Under the pieces are notes generated by a model, which worked only from the letters and a program-made list of their open reading frames with translations, had not been told where the DNA came from and did no database searches. Below, piece by piece: positions 32,470 through 41,405 of a stretch of DNA of 64,000 bases (position 1 is its first letter; each line of letters starts with the position of its first letter). This stretch comes from Candidatus Thioglobus sp. NP1. Its GTDB lineage: Bacteria; Pseudomonadota; Gammaproteobacteria; PS1; Pseudothioglobaceae. Made by a program: the position numbers and the translations under genes. The stretch is from positions 1,240,001-1,304,000 of the forward strand of contig NZ_CP023860.1 of assembly GCF_003326015.1 (NCBI RefSeq), read 5' to 3'.

Positions 32470-32769
32470 CTAAATTTTAGGTTTAGTAAAATTTTTTTTA
32501 AGGCCTGGTTTTGCGAGAATTTCTAAATAAAATGATTTAAGGTTTTCAACCTCTACTTCAGTTATACATTTGCTTATCTCAGAAACTAAAATCATCTCTG
32601 CTTTATCCTCTGTTGGACCAAACTTACAATCAAAATCCCAGTAATCAGCGCCATCAGGTAATGACTTTCTTTTTTCTCTTTTTAGATACTTTTTAACATC
32701 ACGCCTTATTGCCTCTATAAGCCTTGCAGTCTTAATCTTTGGATGTGTTAATAGAAATGTTTTTTTCAT
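32470..32769 (-). CDS. Small conserved protein, DUF6172-like
   Basis: 99 residues, highly basic N-terminal half (RRDVKKYLKREKRKSLP) and then DYWDFDCKFGPTEDKAE. The opening KKTFLLTHPKIKTARLIEAIR and the WDFDC motif match what I remember of the DUF6172 family of proteobacteria, which lacks known function. The family number is from memory and less sure than the conservation. Convergent with guaB. RNA binding would fit the charge, but this is only a guess. Confidence 0.6.
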   Translation of the reverse strand: MKKTFLLTHPKIKTARLIEAIRRDVKKYLKREKRKSLPDGADYWDFDCKFGPTEDKAEMILVSEISKCITEVEVENLKSFYLEILAKPGLKKNFTKPKI

Positions 32770-32854
32770 TGTGTTTTGCTTATCTAATTCTTGACTAGAG
32801 GGGTATTTTAGTTAAAATTTAATACTTAAAAAAATAAATGTACTATTTACTTGG

Positions 32855-34117
32855 TTATAAAAATCTATTAATCGATAGGCCCTCATGCTCAGTATAGTCA
32901 GCGCTATCATCTAGTAACTTGCATAAAATTTTTGCAGAAGTTGCAGCATGAGTTAACCCATAATGTCCATGACCACAATTATAAAAAATACGATCCATTT
33001 TTTGAGAGCAAGAAATTACTGGAACAGAGTCAGGAGTTGAAGGCCGACTACCCATCCAGTATTTAGCATTATCTATATTTATTTCTGGAAATAATTCGCG
33101 ACTAATTCGAGCAATAGATTTAAAATGGTCTTGGTTCGCTTTATTTTTAGAATTTGAGTACTCTGCCCAGCCCCCTATTCTAAATCCACTCGATAGACTT
33201 GTTGTAACCACTCCTCGATCTGCAAAGACAAGTGGTAATTCATTTTTAATGTTTGCTGAAGGAATAGTTAAGTTATATCCTCTTTCAGAAGCCATGGGTA
33301 AAAAATCACCGCAAGATTTTGCAAAATCAACTGATCCGATACCAGCTGCAATTATTACTGCATCAAAACTATCTGTTCCTTTATCAGTAGCTAAATCAAT
33401 TGAATTGTTTTTTTTAGAAATACTATTAACTCGGTTTTGATGAAAAATGACACCTCCCTTCTCTGCAACATTAGCAATACTTTTTACCACTTCAAGTGGA
33501 TCACTAACTTGCCCCCAATTATGTGATAAGACAGCATACTTAAACTTATTACTAATATAAGGAGCTCTTATATTTAGCTGATCAAGATCTATTACTTCAC
33601 TACTAAAACCTCGATTTTTCTTATCAATCCAACTCTTTAGACTACTATTAAAACTCTCCTCAGTATCATAAATAAACATACAACCCTTATGATCAAGCAT
33701 ATCACCCATATTGCAATACTCAAAAAGCTCTCTTGTATCATCAATAGAATTATGACAAAGATAGCTTAATGCTTTTGTTGCAGATTCAAAATTGCTTGCA
33801 TGAGAAGTTCGCCAAAATCGCCAAAACCATGGTAACTCTAGCCAAAATTCTTTAAATGAAATCTTTAATGGTGCATTAGAGTCCATTAACATTTTTATAG
33901 CTTTCCAATGAATGCCTGGTGTGCTTAAAGGATAGATATCTGAAGCGCCAATGTGGCCTGCATTCGCCATCGATGAACCAGCCTCTCCTGGATGGGATGG
34001 ATCAAAGATTGAGACTTTGTAGCCTTGTCGCATAAGAGCACATGCACTTGCAACACCTACAATACCAGCCCCTATTATTGCAATAGATGAACCTAAAGGG
34101 ATTCCCTTAGAGGTCAT
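32855..34117 (-). CDS. D-amino-acid dehydrogenase-like FAD oxidoreductase (DadA family), probable D-hydroxyproline dehydrogenase
   Basis: 420 residues. Rossmann FAD-binding motif GAGIVG (16-21) in AIIGAGIVGVASACALMRQGYKVSIFD and a C-terminal FAD contact CGHGHYGLTHAATSAKI, as in DadA. No signal peptide; likely at the cytoplasmic face, passing electrons to quinone. It is the last gene of a four-gene minus-strand operon with two proline racemase-family genes and a DapA-family deaminase. In known hydroxyproline pathways a DadA-like enzyme oxidises cis-4-hydroxy-D-proline to 1-pyrroline-4-hydroxy-2-carboxylate; that step is inferred here from context. Plain D-proline or D-alanine dehydrogenase are alternatives. 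Confidence 0.8.
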   Translation of the reverse strand: MTSKGIPLGSSIAIIGAGIVGVASACALMRQGYKVSIFDPSHPGEAGSSMANAGHIGASDIYPLSTPGIHWKAIKMLMDSNAPLKISFKEFWLELPWFWRFWRTSHASNFESATKALSYLCHNSIDDTRELFEYCNMGDMLDHKGCMFIYDTEESFNSSLKSWIDKKNRGFSSEVIDLDQLNIRAPYISNKFKYAVLSHNWGQVSDPLEVVKSIANVAEKGGVIFHQNRVNSISKKNNSIDLATDKGTDSFDAVIIAAGIGSVDFAKSCGDFLPMASERGYNLTIPSANIKNELPLVFADRGVVTTSLSSGFRIGGWAEYSNSKNKANQDHFKSIARISRELFPEINIDNAKYWMGSRPSTPDSVPVISCSQKMDRIFYNCGHGHYGLTHAATSAKILCKLLDDSADYTEHEGLSINRFL

Positions 34118-34125
34118 TATATCTC

Positions 34126-35160
34126 TTAACTAAGTAAATCAAAAGCATCACCCCAGCAGTCAGATACTTTATAACCTAAAGGATATGGATCACTGGGATC
34201 AATTCCTACTTGATGGATGCCATGTATCCATCCACGTCCAGAAATCCTTGGTAAGATTCCAGGTTTTCCAGCAATTGTTTTTTTAGAAATTATTTCTACC
34301 TGAAATTCACTATCAATAATAGATCTTGCCTTTAGAATTTCACCAACTTTAATCTGCCCTCTTGCCTCCATAACTGCTAGTCGAGCAGAATTTCCAGTAC
34401 CGCATGGAGAGCGATCAATTCGACCAGGTGGCAGAATAGTAGCACCTTTCATTCTACCTTCATCGTCATGGTCAACAAACATCGTATAAGAAATACCCTT
34501 AATACTCTCAAGCTCAGGGTGACTTATTTCAAGCTGTTCATTAACTGCTCTATGAATACGAGTACCAATATCTACAAGCTGACGGGCATTCTCAGGTAAG
34601 ATTTTTAAATCAAACTGACTGGGATCAATTAAAGCGTAAAAAATACCACCAAAAGCAATATCAACACTAACTTTTCCAAGCCCCTCTACATCTATTATTG
34701 CATCAAGTTGGTCTGCATATGATGGAGTCATATCTAATGATACTCTTTCACATTTTCCATTTTTACAGGACGCTGTTGCCTGAACAATTCCTGCAGGGGT
34801 ATCCAATGTTACTGTCGTTTCAGGCTCCTTCATTTCTATTCGACCAGTTTCTAGTAAAACCGTTACTAGACAAATACTATTTGAGCCTGACATAGCATGA
34901 GCCTTATCGCCTTGTAAAATCAAAAAACCTATATCAGCATCTTTGTTAATTGGATCAAAAATAAGATTGGTTGACATTTGCGCATAACCTCGGGGCTCAA
35001 ATACCAAAAAACGACGTAAACTGTCATCTACTTGATTTATATAGTTCATTTTTTCTAACATTGTGTCACCAGGGATATCATTAACACCACTCATAACAAT
35101 ACGTCCAACCTCTCCCTCTGCATGAGCCTCTACCATAGTGATAGTTTTTTTCCATTGCAT
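34126..35160 (-). CDS. Proline racemase-family enzyme, Ser/Cys type (hydroxyproline epimerase or dehydratase)
   Basis: 344 residues. Proline racemase superfamily by the N-terminal EAHAEGEVGRIV segment and the second active-site motif RSPCGTGNSAR with Cys253. The first active-site motif, usually MCGH, reads MSGSNSIC with Ser91, so the pair is Ser/Cys rather than Cys/Cys (proline racemase, 4-hydroxyproline epimerase) or Cys/Thr (trans-3-hydroxyproline dehydratase). From family knowledge, Ser/Cys members act on trans-3- and/or trans-4-hydroxy-L-proline. The exact reaction cannot be read here. Eight bases separate it from the dadA-like start; a paralogue lies 28 bases upstream. Confidence 0.85.
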   Translation of the reverse strand: MQWKKTITMVEAHAEGEVGRIVMSGVNDIPGDTMLEKMNYINQVDDSLRRFLVFEPRGYAQMSTNLIFDPINKDADIGFLILQGDKAHAMSGSNSICLVTVLLETGRIEMKEPETTVTLDTPAGIVQATASCKNGKCERVSLDMTPSYADQLDAIIDVEGLGKVSVDIAFGGIFYALIDPSQFDLKILPENARQLVDIGTRIHRAVNEQLEISHPELESIKGISYTMFVDHDDEGRMKGATILPPGRIDRSPCGTGNSARLAVMEARGQIKVGEILKARSIIDSEFQVEIISKKTIAGKPGILPRISGRGWIHGIHQVGIDPSDPYPLGYKVSDCWGDAFDLLS

Positions 35161-35188
35161 AAGCTTTAACCTATTAAAAGAACAGATT

Positions 35189-36220
35189 TCATTTCTTAAT
35201 TGGCCAAGTATCAGTTAGCCGATAACCTTCTGGCCATGGATCCTCAGGATCAAGCATTAATTGATGAGTACCAGTAATCCAAGCCCTTCCTCGAATTGAA
35301 GGAATAATTGCCTTCTTAGCACCCACCATAGTCTCCTCCACTATACTGCAATCAAAGCGAGAATCAATAATTGATCGACCAATCATTCGGTCACCTTTTT
35401 TTAACTCTCCTTTAGCATGAAGCAGTGCCATTCGAGCAGAACACCCAGTACCGCAGGGAGAGCGATCCAATTTGCCTGGGTCTATTACAACGCTATTACG
35501 ACTGACTTTTACTCCATCCTCCTCGAATAAAGGAAGCGCTAGTTCGCAGAATGAAATATGGTTCCAATCAGGATTAGTAGGATGATTAAAGTCTAATTGT
35601 AGATTCGCAGCAGCTGTTATTTTTGATCCAATATCAGCTATATCCTTGGCTTCATCAGGTGTAATATTAAAGCCAAGTTCAGCTGCATTAACAATAACAA
35701 AGCTATCTCCTCCATATGCAGTATCTACTTTAAGAGAGCCCATCCCTTCAACATCAATATGAACATCTAGCTGATCAGCAAAAGATGCAACATTATGAAC
35801 CTCTATACTTTTAGCTTTTCCATTCTCACAATAAGCCTTAACTGGAACTAGGCCCCCAGGTGCCTCAAGTATAAATTCTGTTATGGGCTCAGTCATTGGA
35901 ATCAATCCAGTATCAAGCAGAACAGTTGAAACACAAATTGAGTTAGATCCTGACATTGGTGGAGTGTGCTCTGGCTCCATAACTATAAAACCTTGATGAG
36001 CATTTGAGTCTATAGGAGGCACTAAAAGATTCACATGTTTAAACACGCCTCCCCTTGGCTCATTTAAAACAAACTGTCTTAATTTTTGATCTTGATCAAT
36101 CCACCTGGCCTTTTCCCAAAGATTATCTCCTTTTGGAGGAGCTACACCTCCAACGATAACGTTACCTACTTCACCCTCTGCATGGCATGAAACAATATGG
36201 ATTAATTTATTTGTGTTCAT
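35189..36220 (-). CDS. Second proline racemase-family enzyme, Ser/Cys type
   Basis: 343 residues. Paralogue of the gene at 34126-35160, with the same layout: [13 protein letters not shown] at the N-terminus, first active-site motif MSGSNSIC (Ser90) and second [10 protein letters not shown] (Cys256). The paralogues differ clearly in the middle and in substrate-loop residues (FELALPLF here, TMFVDHDD there), suggesting different substrates, for example a 4-hydroxyproline 2-epimerase and a trans-3-hydroxyproline dehydratase. Which is which is not decided. Same operon, between the DapA-family gene and its paralogue. Confidence 0.85.
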   Translation of the reverse strand: MNTNKLIHIVSCHAEGEVGNVIVGGVAPPKGDNLWEKARWIDQDQKLRQFVLNEPRGGVFKHVNLLVPPIDSNAHQGFIVMEPEHTPPMSGSNSICVSTVLLDTGLIPMTEPITEFILEAPGGLVPVKAYCENGKAKSIEVHNVASFADQLDVHIDVEGMGSLKVDTAYGGDSFVIVNAAELGFNITPDEAKDIADIGSKITAAANLQLDFNHPTNPDWNHISFCELALPLFEEDGVKVSRNSVVIDPGKLDRSPCGTGCSARMALLHAKGELKKGDRMIGRSIIDSRFDCSIVEETMVGAKKAIIPSIRGRAWITGTHQLMLDPEDPWPEGYRLTDTWPIKK

Positions 36221-36228
36221 TCGATGCT

Positions 36229-37128
36229 CTAATTAAGGATTGAATTTAACGATTTACGAGTATTTTCAATAATAATGGTCATTTCTTGTTTAAGAGAGTC
36301 ATCCATCGGAAGTAGCGGAAGTCTAACATTTCCTCCAGGGCGGCCTTGCATTTCGCAGCCAAATTTAACACATTGTAAAAATTTACCACCTTGTTCAAGG
36401 GCTTTCATTAGTGGCATAAAGGCAGCCATAAGCTTTCTCCCCTTATTAAAATCTGATTGCTTTCCGAGGATATCCATTACCTGCACACATTCCGAAGGGA
36501 AGAAGTTAGCTGTCGCACACACCCAAGACTTTGCCCCCCATGCTGCGAACTCAAGAACCTGCTCTTCTCCTCCAACTGCTAGCTCAATTGAAGGGTAGTT
36601 ATTTGATAATAAAGGCAATCTAGAATAGTCACCACTTGACTCCTTAATAGCGGCTATAAGTGGATTTTTTGCAACTATTGATAAAAAATCTTCACCCATC
36701 TCAACTCCAGTTCTTCCTGGATAGTTATAAAGCATAATTGGTAATTCTGTTGTTTTAGCTATCGCAAGAACATGATAAGCCAGCTCTTCTTCTGAAGGAA
36801 GAGAATAAGGTGGGGCAGCTACTAAAAGCGATTTAGCTCCTGCATCAACTGCTGCCATAGAAATATCTATGCACTCATCAGCTCGAATATCATTAACTCC
36901 CGCCATAAATTCGACTCGATTATTAATTCGCTCTGATGCGAATTTAAATTGTTGAATACGCTCCTCTTTGGAAAGCGCATAAAATTCACCAGTAGATCCA
37001 CCGACTATAATTCCAGCTACACCATTTTCAATTTGCCAATCAATCACTTCAGCATATACATCCCAATCAATTTGTCCGTTGCTTGCAAAAGGTGTGATAA
37101 TTGGTGTGTAAATTCCTTCAAATCTCAT
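36229..37128 (-). CDS. DapA-family lyase, probable 1-pyrroline-4-hydroxy-2-carboxylate deaminase
   Basis: 299 residues. Class I aldolase barrel of the DHDPS/NAL family: [11 protein letters not shown] phosphate-type loop, Tyr134 in LYNYPGRTG and Schiff-base Lys162 in [32 protein letters not shown] resembles deaminases of hydroxyproline pathways (LhpC/HypD type), which give 2-oxoglutarate semialdehyde and ammonia. First gene of the minus-strand operon, and its neighbours support this over true DapA (lysine) activity. The semialdehyde dehydrogenase expected next is not in this window. Confidence 0.82.
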   Translation of the reverse strand: MRFEGIYTPIITPFASNGQIDWDVYAEVIDWQIENGVAGIIVGGSTGEFYALSKEERIQQFKFASERINNRVEFMAGVNDIRADECIDISMAAVDAGAKSLLVAAPPYSLPSEEELAYHVLAIAKTTELPIMLYNYPGRTGVEMGEDFLSIVAKNPLIAAIKESSGDYSRLPLLSNNYPSIELAVGGEEQVLEFAAWGAKSWVCATANFFPSECVQVMDILGKQSDFNKGRKLMAAFMPLMKALEQGGKFLQCVKFGCEMQGRPGGNVRLPLLPMDDSLKQEMTIIIENTRKSLNSILN

Positions 37129-37346
37129 TAAGTCTCTCCTATTAAATTATTTATTTTGAAAATAATATACTATATTTAACTTTAATCGATACTTTGTAAT
37201 TAATTTAGAGTAGAAATATAAAAAATATAAAAATAGTGTGGGAATAGAACTTACATTTTTGAATTAAAAGTGATAAGATATTGCCAACATTAGGATTCTC
37301 AGACGAGTATTTCAGTGTTATATTTAAAAATTAATAGGAGAAACAA
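37129..37346. promoter_or_regulatory. Divergent control region of the hydroxyproline-type island
   Basis: 218 bases between the catabolic operon (minus) and the transporter operon (plus). It holds a perfect 15-base palindrome, TTATTTTGAAAATAA at 37151-37165, 23 bases upstream of the deaminase gene start, positioned like an operator. AT-rich sequence follows. The substrate-binding protein gene has a strong ribosome-binding site, AATAGGAGAAACAA just before 37347. No regulator gene lies inside the island. Confidence 0.45.
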
Positions 37347-38162
37347 ATGAAAATGTTTTCTAAAACATTAGTATCGCTAACTACTGCAGCTTTGTTGCTT
37401 ACAGGCGCTACTACAGCTTCCGCAGATAAACTAGATGATGTTATTGATGCTGGAGTTCTAAGATGTGGAGTAGTTTTAGACTTTCCACCAATTGGCTATC
37501 GTGATGCAAATAATGAGCCAGCAGGTTTTGATGTTGAGTATTGTAAGGACCTTGCAGCTGCATTAGAAGTTGATCATGAAATTATTGCAATTACTTGGGC
37601 TGAACGCCTACCATTAATTGTTACTAATCGTGGTGATGTTGTATTTGGTGGTACTTCTGATACATTATCTCGTGCTAAAACAGTTGGTTTCACAATACCT
37701 TATGCTATTTATTATGCTCAAGCTATTGTTGGAGCTGATAGTGGTATCGTTACTGTTGAAGATATGTATGACAAGAAAGTTGCTGCTGCAATTGGAACTG
37801 TCCCTGAACAGGAATGGTTGAAGATAGCTAAAGAACTTGGAATTGAAGGCAATTATCAAGGCTATCAATCTGAGAATGAAGTATTCTTAGCTGTAGCTCA
37901 AGGAAAAGCTCATGCTGGTATTACTACCAACACAACAGTATTACCAATAACTCAGCAATTTGATACAGTTATCGCTGGTCCTCGTATGCCATGGGGCACT
38001 GACTATACTTCTGTAGTTGGTCCACGTATGGATGTTACTTGGCTTAACTACCTTAACCTTTTTGTAACGCAGCAAGTTCGTTCTGGCCGGTACCAAGAGC
38101 TTTGGGGTAAGTTTGTTGGTGGCGAAGCGCCTGAATTACGTATTCCTGGTGTTTACTACTAA
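37347..38162 (+). CDS. ABC transporter substrate-binding protein (family 3, amino acid)
   Basis: 271 residues. Sec signal peptide (MKMFSKTLVSLTTAALLL to ATTASA, about 26 residues). Type 3 solute-binding fold: GVLRCGVVLDFPPIGYRDANNEPAGFDVEYCKDLAAALEV is the start of the domain. Periplasmic receptor for an amino or imino acid; from context probably hydroxyproline or a related compound. Two Cys (in LRCGV and EYCKD) could form a disulfide. A hairpin right after the stop (see 38176-38201) may set its expression above that of the permeases. Confidence 0.9.
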   Translation: MKMFSKTLVSLTTAALLLTGATTASADKLDDVIDAGVLRCGVVLDFPPIGYRDANNEPAGFDVEYCKDLAAALEVDHEIIAITWAERLPLIVTNRGDVVFGGTSDTLSRAKTVGFTIPYAIYYAQAIVGADSGIVTVEDMYDKKVAAAIGTVPEQEWLKIAKELGIEGNYQGYQSENEVFLAVAQGKAHAGITTNTTVLPITQQFDTVIAGPRMPWGTDYTSVVGPRMDVTWLNYLNLFVTQQVRSGRYQELWGKFVGGEAPELRIPGVYY

Positions 38163-38175
38163 TAGTTAATTTAAT

Positions 38176-38201
38176 ATGGCCGGCTTGCCGGCCATTTTTT
38201 T
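38176..38201 (+). terminator. Intra-operon hairpin between binding protein and permease genes
   Basis: A G+C-rich palindrome ATGGCCGGC, two T, GCCGGCCAT followed by seven T (38195-38201), 11 bases before the first permease ATG. It has the form of an intrinsic terminator. As the downstream transporter genes must be expressed, I read it as a partial terminator / 3'-end stabiliser giving excess binding protein, a common arrangement in binding-protein operons. Confidence 0.7.
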
Positions 38202-38211
38202 ATAGTTATTT

Positions 38212-38871
38212 ATGGATTACAACTTCCATTGGAGACCAGTCTTCAAGACCCTTCCTGATTTATTACAATCAGCAGTATTAACTTTGGAAGTTGCAATTCT
38301 TTCAATGATTCTAGGGATATTATTTGGCCTAGCATTATCTCTAATAAGAATCAATATGACAGGGCCATTAAAATGGTTTGCTGTTTCTTGGATTGAATTA
38401 GCTCGAAATACCCCAGCGCTTCTTCAATTATTTTTCTTTGGATTTGGTCTTGGTGCATTTGGTATTCATTTCAGTCCATTCCTTATTGTATTGATGGGCT
38501 TAACATTTAATAATGCTGGTTATTTAGCTGAAAATTTTCGTGGCGGATTTAATGCCATCCCGGATACCCAAGTAAGAGCCTCGTTAAGCCTTGGAATGAA
38601 TAACTTTCAAACTTATACTAGAATTATAATTCCTCAGGTTCTGCGTATTGTCTACCATCCTATGACTAACCAAATGGTCTGGGCAGTTTTAATGTCATCC
38701 CTAGGTATGTTAGTTGGATTTCGCGAGCTTTCAGGAGAAACGCAATTCTTTGCATCTAAAACTTATCGAATTTTTGAATATTTTGCAGTTACTGCAGTAA
38801 TTTACTACGTCCTAGTTAAGATTATTCTTGGTGCATCAAGATTAATGGCAAATCGCCTTTTTAAATACTAA
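38212..38871 (+). CDS. Amino acid ABC transporter permease (HisM/GlnP type)
   Basis: 219 residues, five predicted membrane helices. The N-terminal TLPDLLQSAVLTLEVAILSMILGILFGL and WIELARNTPALLQLFFFGFGLG are typical of polar amino acid permeases (TIGR01726). The coupling helix EAA-loop is seen around RASLSLGMNNFQTYTRIIIPQVLRI. Forms a heterodimer with the next gene product, ten bases downstream. Confidence 0.9.
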   Translation: MDYNFHWRPVFKTLPDLLQSAVLTLEVAILSMILGILFGLALSLIRINMTGPLKWFAVSWIELARNTPALLQLFFFGFGLGAFGIHFSPFLIVLMGLTFNNAGYLAENFRGGFNAIPDTQVRASLSLGMNNFQTYTRIIIPQVLRIVYHPMTNQMVWAVLMSSLGMLVGFRELSGETQFFASKTYRIFEYFAVTAVIYYVLVKIILGASRLMANRLFKY

Positions 38872-38881
38872 GAGTTTAATA

Positions 38882-39541
38882 ATGGAATCAGCAGCAACTT
38901 ATTTTTCTGGATTTAACCCTAATGATTTATGGTTCCTTGGTGAAGCAGCTTTAAGGACTCTATGGATTTCTTTTTGGGCAATTAGTATTGGGTCTATCCT
39001 TGGAATATTCTTAGGTTTAGCTCTCAGTGTTTCAAGATTAGTAGCGTTTACCCTTGGAACAATACTAGATATTTTTCGCTCTGTTCCATTAATTATTCAA
39101 CTAGTATTATTTTTTAATTTTGCGCCTATTATTGGCCTTAGACTTAATCCCTTTGAAGCAGGATTAATTGTTCTTATTGTCTACACCTCAGCCTATGTTG
39201 CAAACGTAGCTAGAGCTGGAATTGAGGCAGTTGGAATCCCAATGAGGCGAGCAGCAAGAAGTTTAGGTATGAACTATTGGCAAGATTTACGCTATGTTGT
39301 TTGGCCGATTGGTCTTCGAGCTGTATTCCCTGCTTGGGTTGGAGTTGCGCTAGGAGTTTTAAAGGATAGTGCGCTAGTATCAATACTTGGATATGTTGAG
39401 CTTTTAAAGGCCTCTCAAATACTTATGACTCGAACCCAAGAGGCGATCCTCATATTATCTATTGCTGGAGCCTTCTATTTTGCTTTATCTTATCCAATTT
39501 CTTATTATGCTACTCGACTTGAACAAAGGTGGTCTCAATGA
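38882..39541 (+). CDS. Amino acid ABC transporter permease, second subunit
   Basis: 219 residues, about five membrane helices. LGEAALRTLWISFWAISIGSILGIFLGL and FRSVPLIIQLVLFFNFAP match the family; the EAA loop is RRAARSLGMNYWQDLRYVVWP. Diverged from the first permease, as normal for HisQ/HisM pairs. The stop overlaps the ATPase start in an ATGA arrangement. Confidence 0.9.
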   Translation: MESAATYFSGFNPNDLWFLGEAALRTLWISFWAISIGSILGIFLGLALSVSRLVAFTLGTILDIFRSVPLIIQLVLFFNFAPIIGLRLNPFEAGLIVLIVYTSAYVANVARAGIEAVGIPMRRAARSLGMNYWQDLRYVVWPIGLRAVFPAWVGVALGVLKDSALVSILGYVELLKASQILMTRTQEAILILSIAGAFYFALSYPISYYATRLEQRWSQ

Positions 39542-40263
39542 TTAAAATTACTAACCTACACAAACAATACGATGAACTTGAAGTATTAAAAGGCATAGAT
39601 CTTGAAGTGCCAAAAGGAGAAGTCTTAAGTGTGATAGGCTCCTCAGGCTCTGGTAAATCTACTTTACTTTATTGTATTAATGGCCTTGAACCCATTCAAA
39701 AAGGTCAAATCATCGTAGATGATATTGATGTCCATGCTAGTGATACAAATCTTAATTCAGTTCGCCAAAATATGGGTATGGTGTTTCAACAATGGAACAG
39801 TTTCCCTCACTTAACAGTCCTTGAAAATGTAGCTCTAGCTCCTAAAATTGTTAGCAAGCTTTCTAAATCAGAAGCGCTAGATGTTGCTGAAAAACAACTC
39901 CGACATGTTGGTCTGGGTGATAAGCTTTCACAATATCCTTCTGCATTATCAGGTGGGCAGCAGCAACGACTAGCTATTGCACGAGCACTTGCAATGGAGC
40001 CAAAATGTATGTTATTTGATGAAGCGACATCTGCTCTCGATCCAGAACTTGTAGGAGAAGTCCTTGATACTATTAGACTTCTTGCTGATGAGGGCATGAC
40101 AATGATTTGTGTGACTCATGAGATGGGTTTTGCACGTGAAGTCTCTGATAGGGTAGCATTTTTTCATGAAGGCAAGATTGAAGAAATAAACCAAGCTGAT
40201 AAACTCTTTGGATCTCCAAAATCTAAACATTTACAAAAATTTCTATCAAAAGTTAAAACATAG
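39538..40263 (+). CDS. Amino acid ABC transporter ATP-binding protein
   Basis: 241 residues from ATG 39538, chosen over an in-frame GTG at 39529 because the ATG overlaps the permease stop (ATGA) and AAGGTGG lies six bases upstream. Walker [11 protein letters not shown]-loop [14 protein letters not shown], signature LSGGQQQR, Walker [15 protein letters not shown], switch His in VTHEMGF: all intact. GlnQ/HisP-type polar amino acid importer ATPase, driving uptake with the two preceding permeases. Confidence 0.93.
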   Translation: MIKITNLHKQYDELEVLKGIDLEVPKGEVLSVIGSSGSGKSTLLYCINGLEPIQKGQIIVDDIDVHASDTNLNSVRQNMGMVFQQWNSFPHLTVLENVALAPKIVSKLSKSEALDVAEKQLRHVGLGDKLSQYPSALSGGQQQRLAIARALAMEPKCMLFDEATSALDPELVGEVLDTIRLLADEGMTMICVTHEMGFAREVSDRVAFFHEGKIEEINQADKLFGSPKSKHLQKFLSKVKT

Positions 40264-40271
40264 GAGTAAAA

Positions 40272-41375
40272 ATGAAAATAACTGCAATCAAAGCATGGCA
40301 AGTAGATTTGCCATTAAAAGAAGGCCGATATAAATGGTCAAATAATAACTTTGTTGATGTTTTTGATAGTACTGTGGTTGCAATAGAAACTGATGAAGGA
40401 TTGATTGGTTATGCAGAATGTTGCCCTTTAGGATCTGCTTATTTACCTTCTTTTGCACTAGGAGTTCGTGCTGGACTCGCTGAACTAGCACCTCATTTAA
40501 TTGGCCTTGATCCACTAAATATTGGTGAAATCAATCGCATCATGGATTCAGCATTACGTGGCCATCCTTACGCCAAAGCTCCAATAGATATTGCATGCTG
40601 GGATCTTCTTGGCAAAGCAACAAATCAACCAGTCTTTAATCTTTTAGGAGGATCAGCACAGGATGATGTATTTTTATACCGAGCAATAAGTCAGCAAAGT
40701 CCTGAAGAAATGGCCGCAAAAATATCTGGATACTCTTCTGAAGGCTATACAAAATTTCAACTTAAGGTTGGTGGAAATGCAAATGATGATATTGAGCGTA
40801 TTCGAGCTACTAGAGCAATTTTAAAGCCAAGTGACATTCTTGTAGCTGATGCAAATACTGGATGGACTAAGCATGAAGCAGCTAGGGTTGTTAGTGCTGT
40901 TTCTGATCTTGATGTATACATTGAACAACCATGCATGACTTATGAAGAAAGCGTTTCTATTAGAAGACGCACTTCTCTCCCATTTATCCTCGATGAAGTA
41001 GTTGATGGTCCAGATATGTTAGTTCGTGCTATTGCTGAGGATGCTATGGATGTAATTAATCTCAAAATTTCCAAAGTTGGAGGCTTAACCAAAGCCAAAT
41101 TAATGAGAGATCTTTGTGTAGCCTCTGGCATCCCAATGACAATTGAAGATACTTGGGGTGGAGATATCGTTACTGCAGCTATTGCACATTTAGCTCGCTC
41201 AACACCAGAAGAGTTTTGTTTTTCAGCAACTGACTTTAATAGCTATGGAACAGTTGAAATAGCTAGTGGCGCACCTCAACGAGTAAATGGTAAAATGACT
41301 GCTGCTGAAAGACCAGGACTTGGTATTGAGCCAAACTTCAAAGTTTTGGGTGACACAGTCCTTTCTTATTCTTAA
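40272..41375 (+). CDS. Enolase-superfamily enzyme (MLE subgroup), likely cis-3-hydroxyproline dehydratase or hydroxyproline-betaine epimerase
   Basis: 367 residues. Capping domain then modified barrel with Lys in FQLKVGG and Lys in NLKISKVGG as acid/base pair, and Mg ligands in [15 protein letters not shown] and FILDEVVDG: the muconate-lactonizing subgroup. [18 protein letters not shown] and [22 protein letters not shown] resemble characterised hydroxyproline-betaine 2-epimerase and the enolase-type cis-3-hydroxy-L-proline dehydratase. Substrate choice is open. Strong ribosome-binding site (GGAG seven bases before ATG). Nine bases after the transporter ATPase gene, followed by the imine reductase gene, so part of the same operon. 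Confidence 0.78.
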   Translation: MKITAIKAWQVDLPLKEGRYKWSNNNFVDVFDSTVVAIETDEGLIGYAECCPLGSAYLPSFALGVRAGLAELAPHLIGLDPLNIGEINRIMDSALRGHPYAKAPIDIACWDLLGKATNQPVFNLLGGSAQDDVFLYRAISQQSPEEMAAKISGYSSEGYTKFQLKVGGNANDDIERIRATRAILKPSDILVADANTGWTKHEAARVVSAVSDLDVYIEQPCMTYEESVSIRRRTSLPFILDEVVDGPDMLVRAIAEDAMDVINLKISKVGGLTKAKLMRDLCVASGIPMTIEDTWGGDIVTAAIAHLARSTPEEFCFSATDFNSYGTVEIASGAPQRVNGKMTAAERPGLGIEPNFKVLGDTVLSYS

Positions 41376-41405
41376 AACATTATTTAAATCAAAAGGTGAA
41401 GCTTT

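Noticed and set aside
36275..36598. A 107-residue plus-strand frame opposite the deaminase gene
   Set aside because: Antisense shadow of a well conserved coding sequence.
36229..37128. 4-hydroxy-tetrahydrodipicolinate synthase (lysine pathway dapA)
   Set aside because: Active-site residues are shared by the family, but neighbours and the C-terminal pattern fit a hydroxyproline-pathway deaminase.
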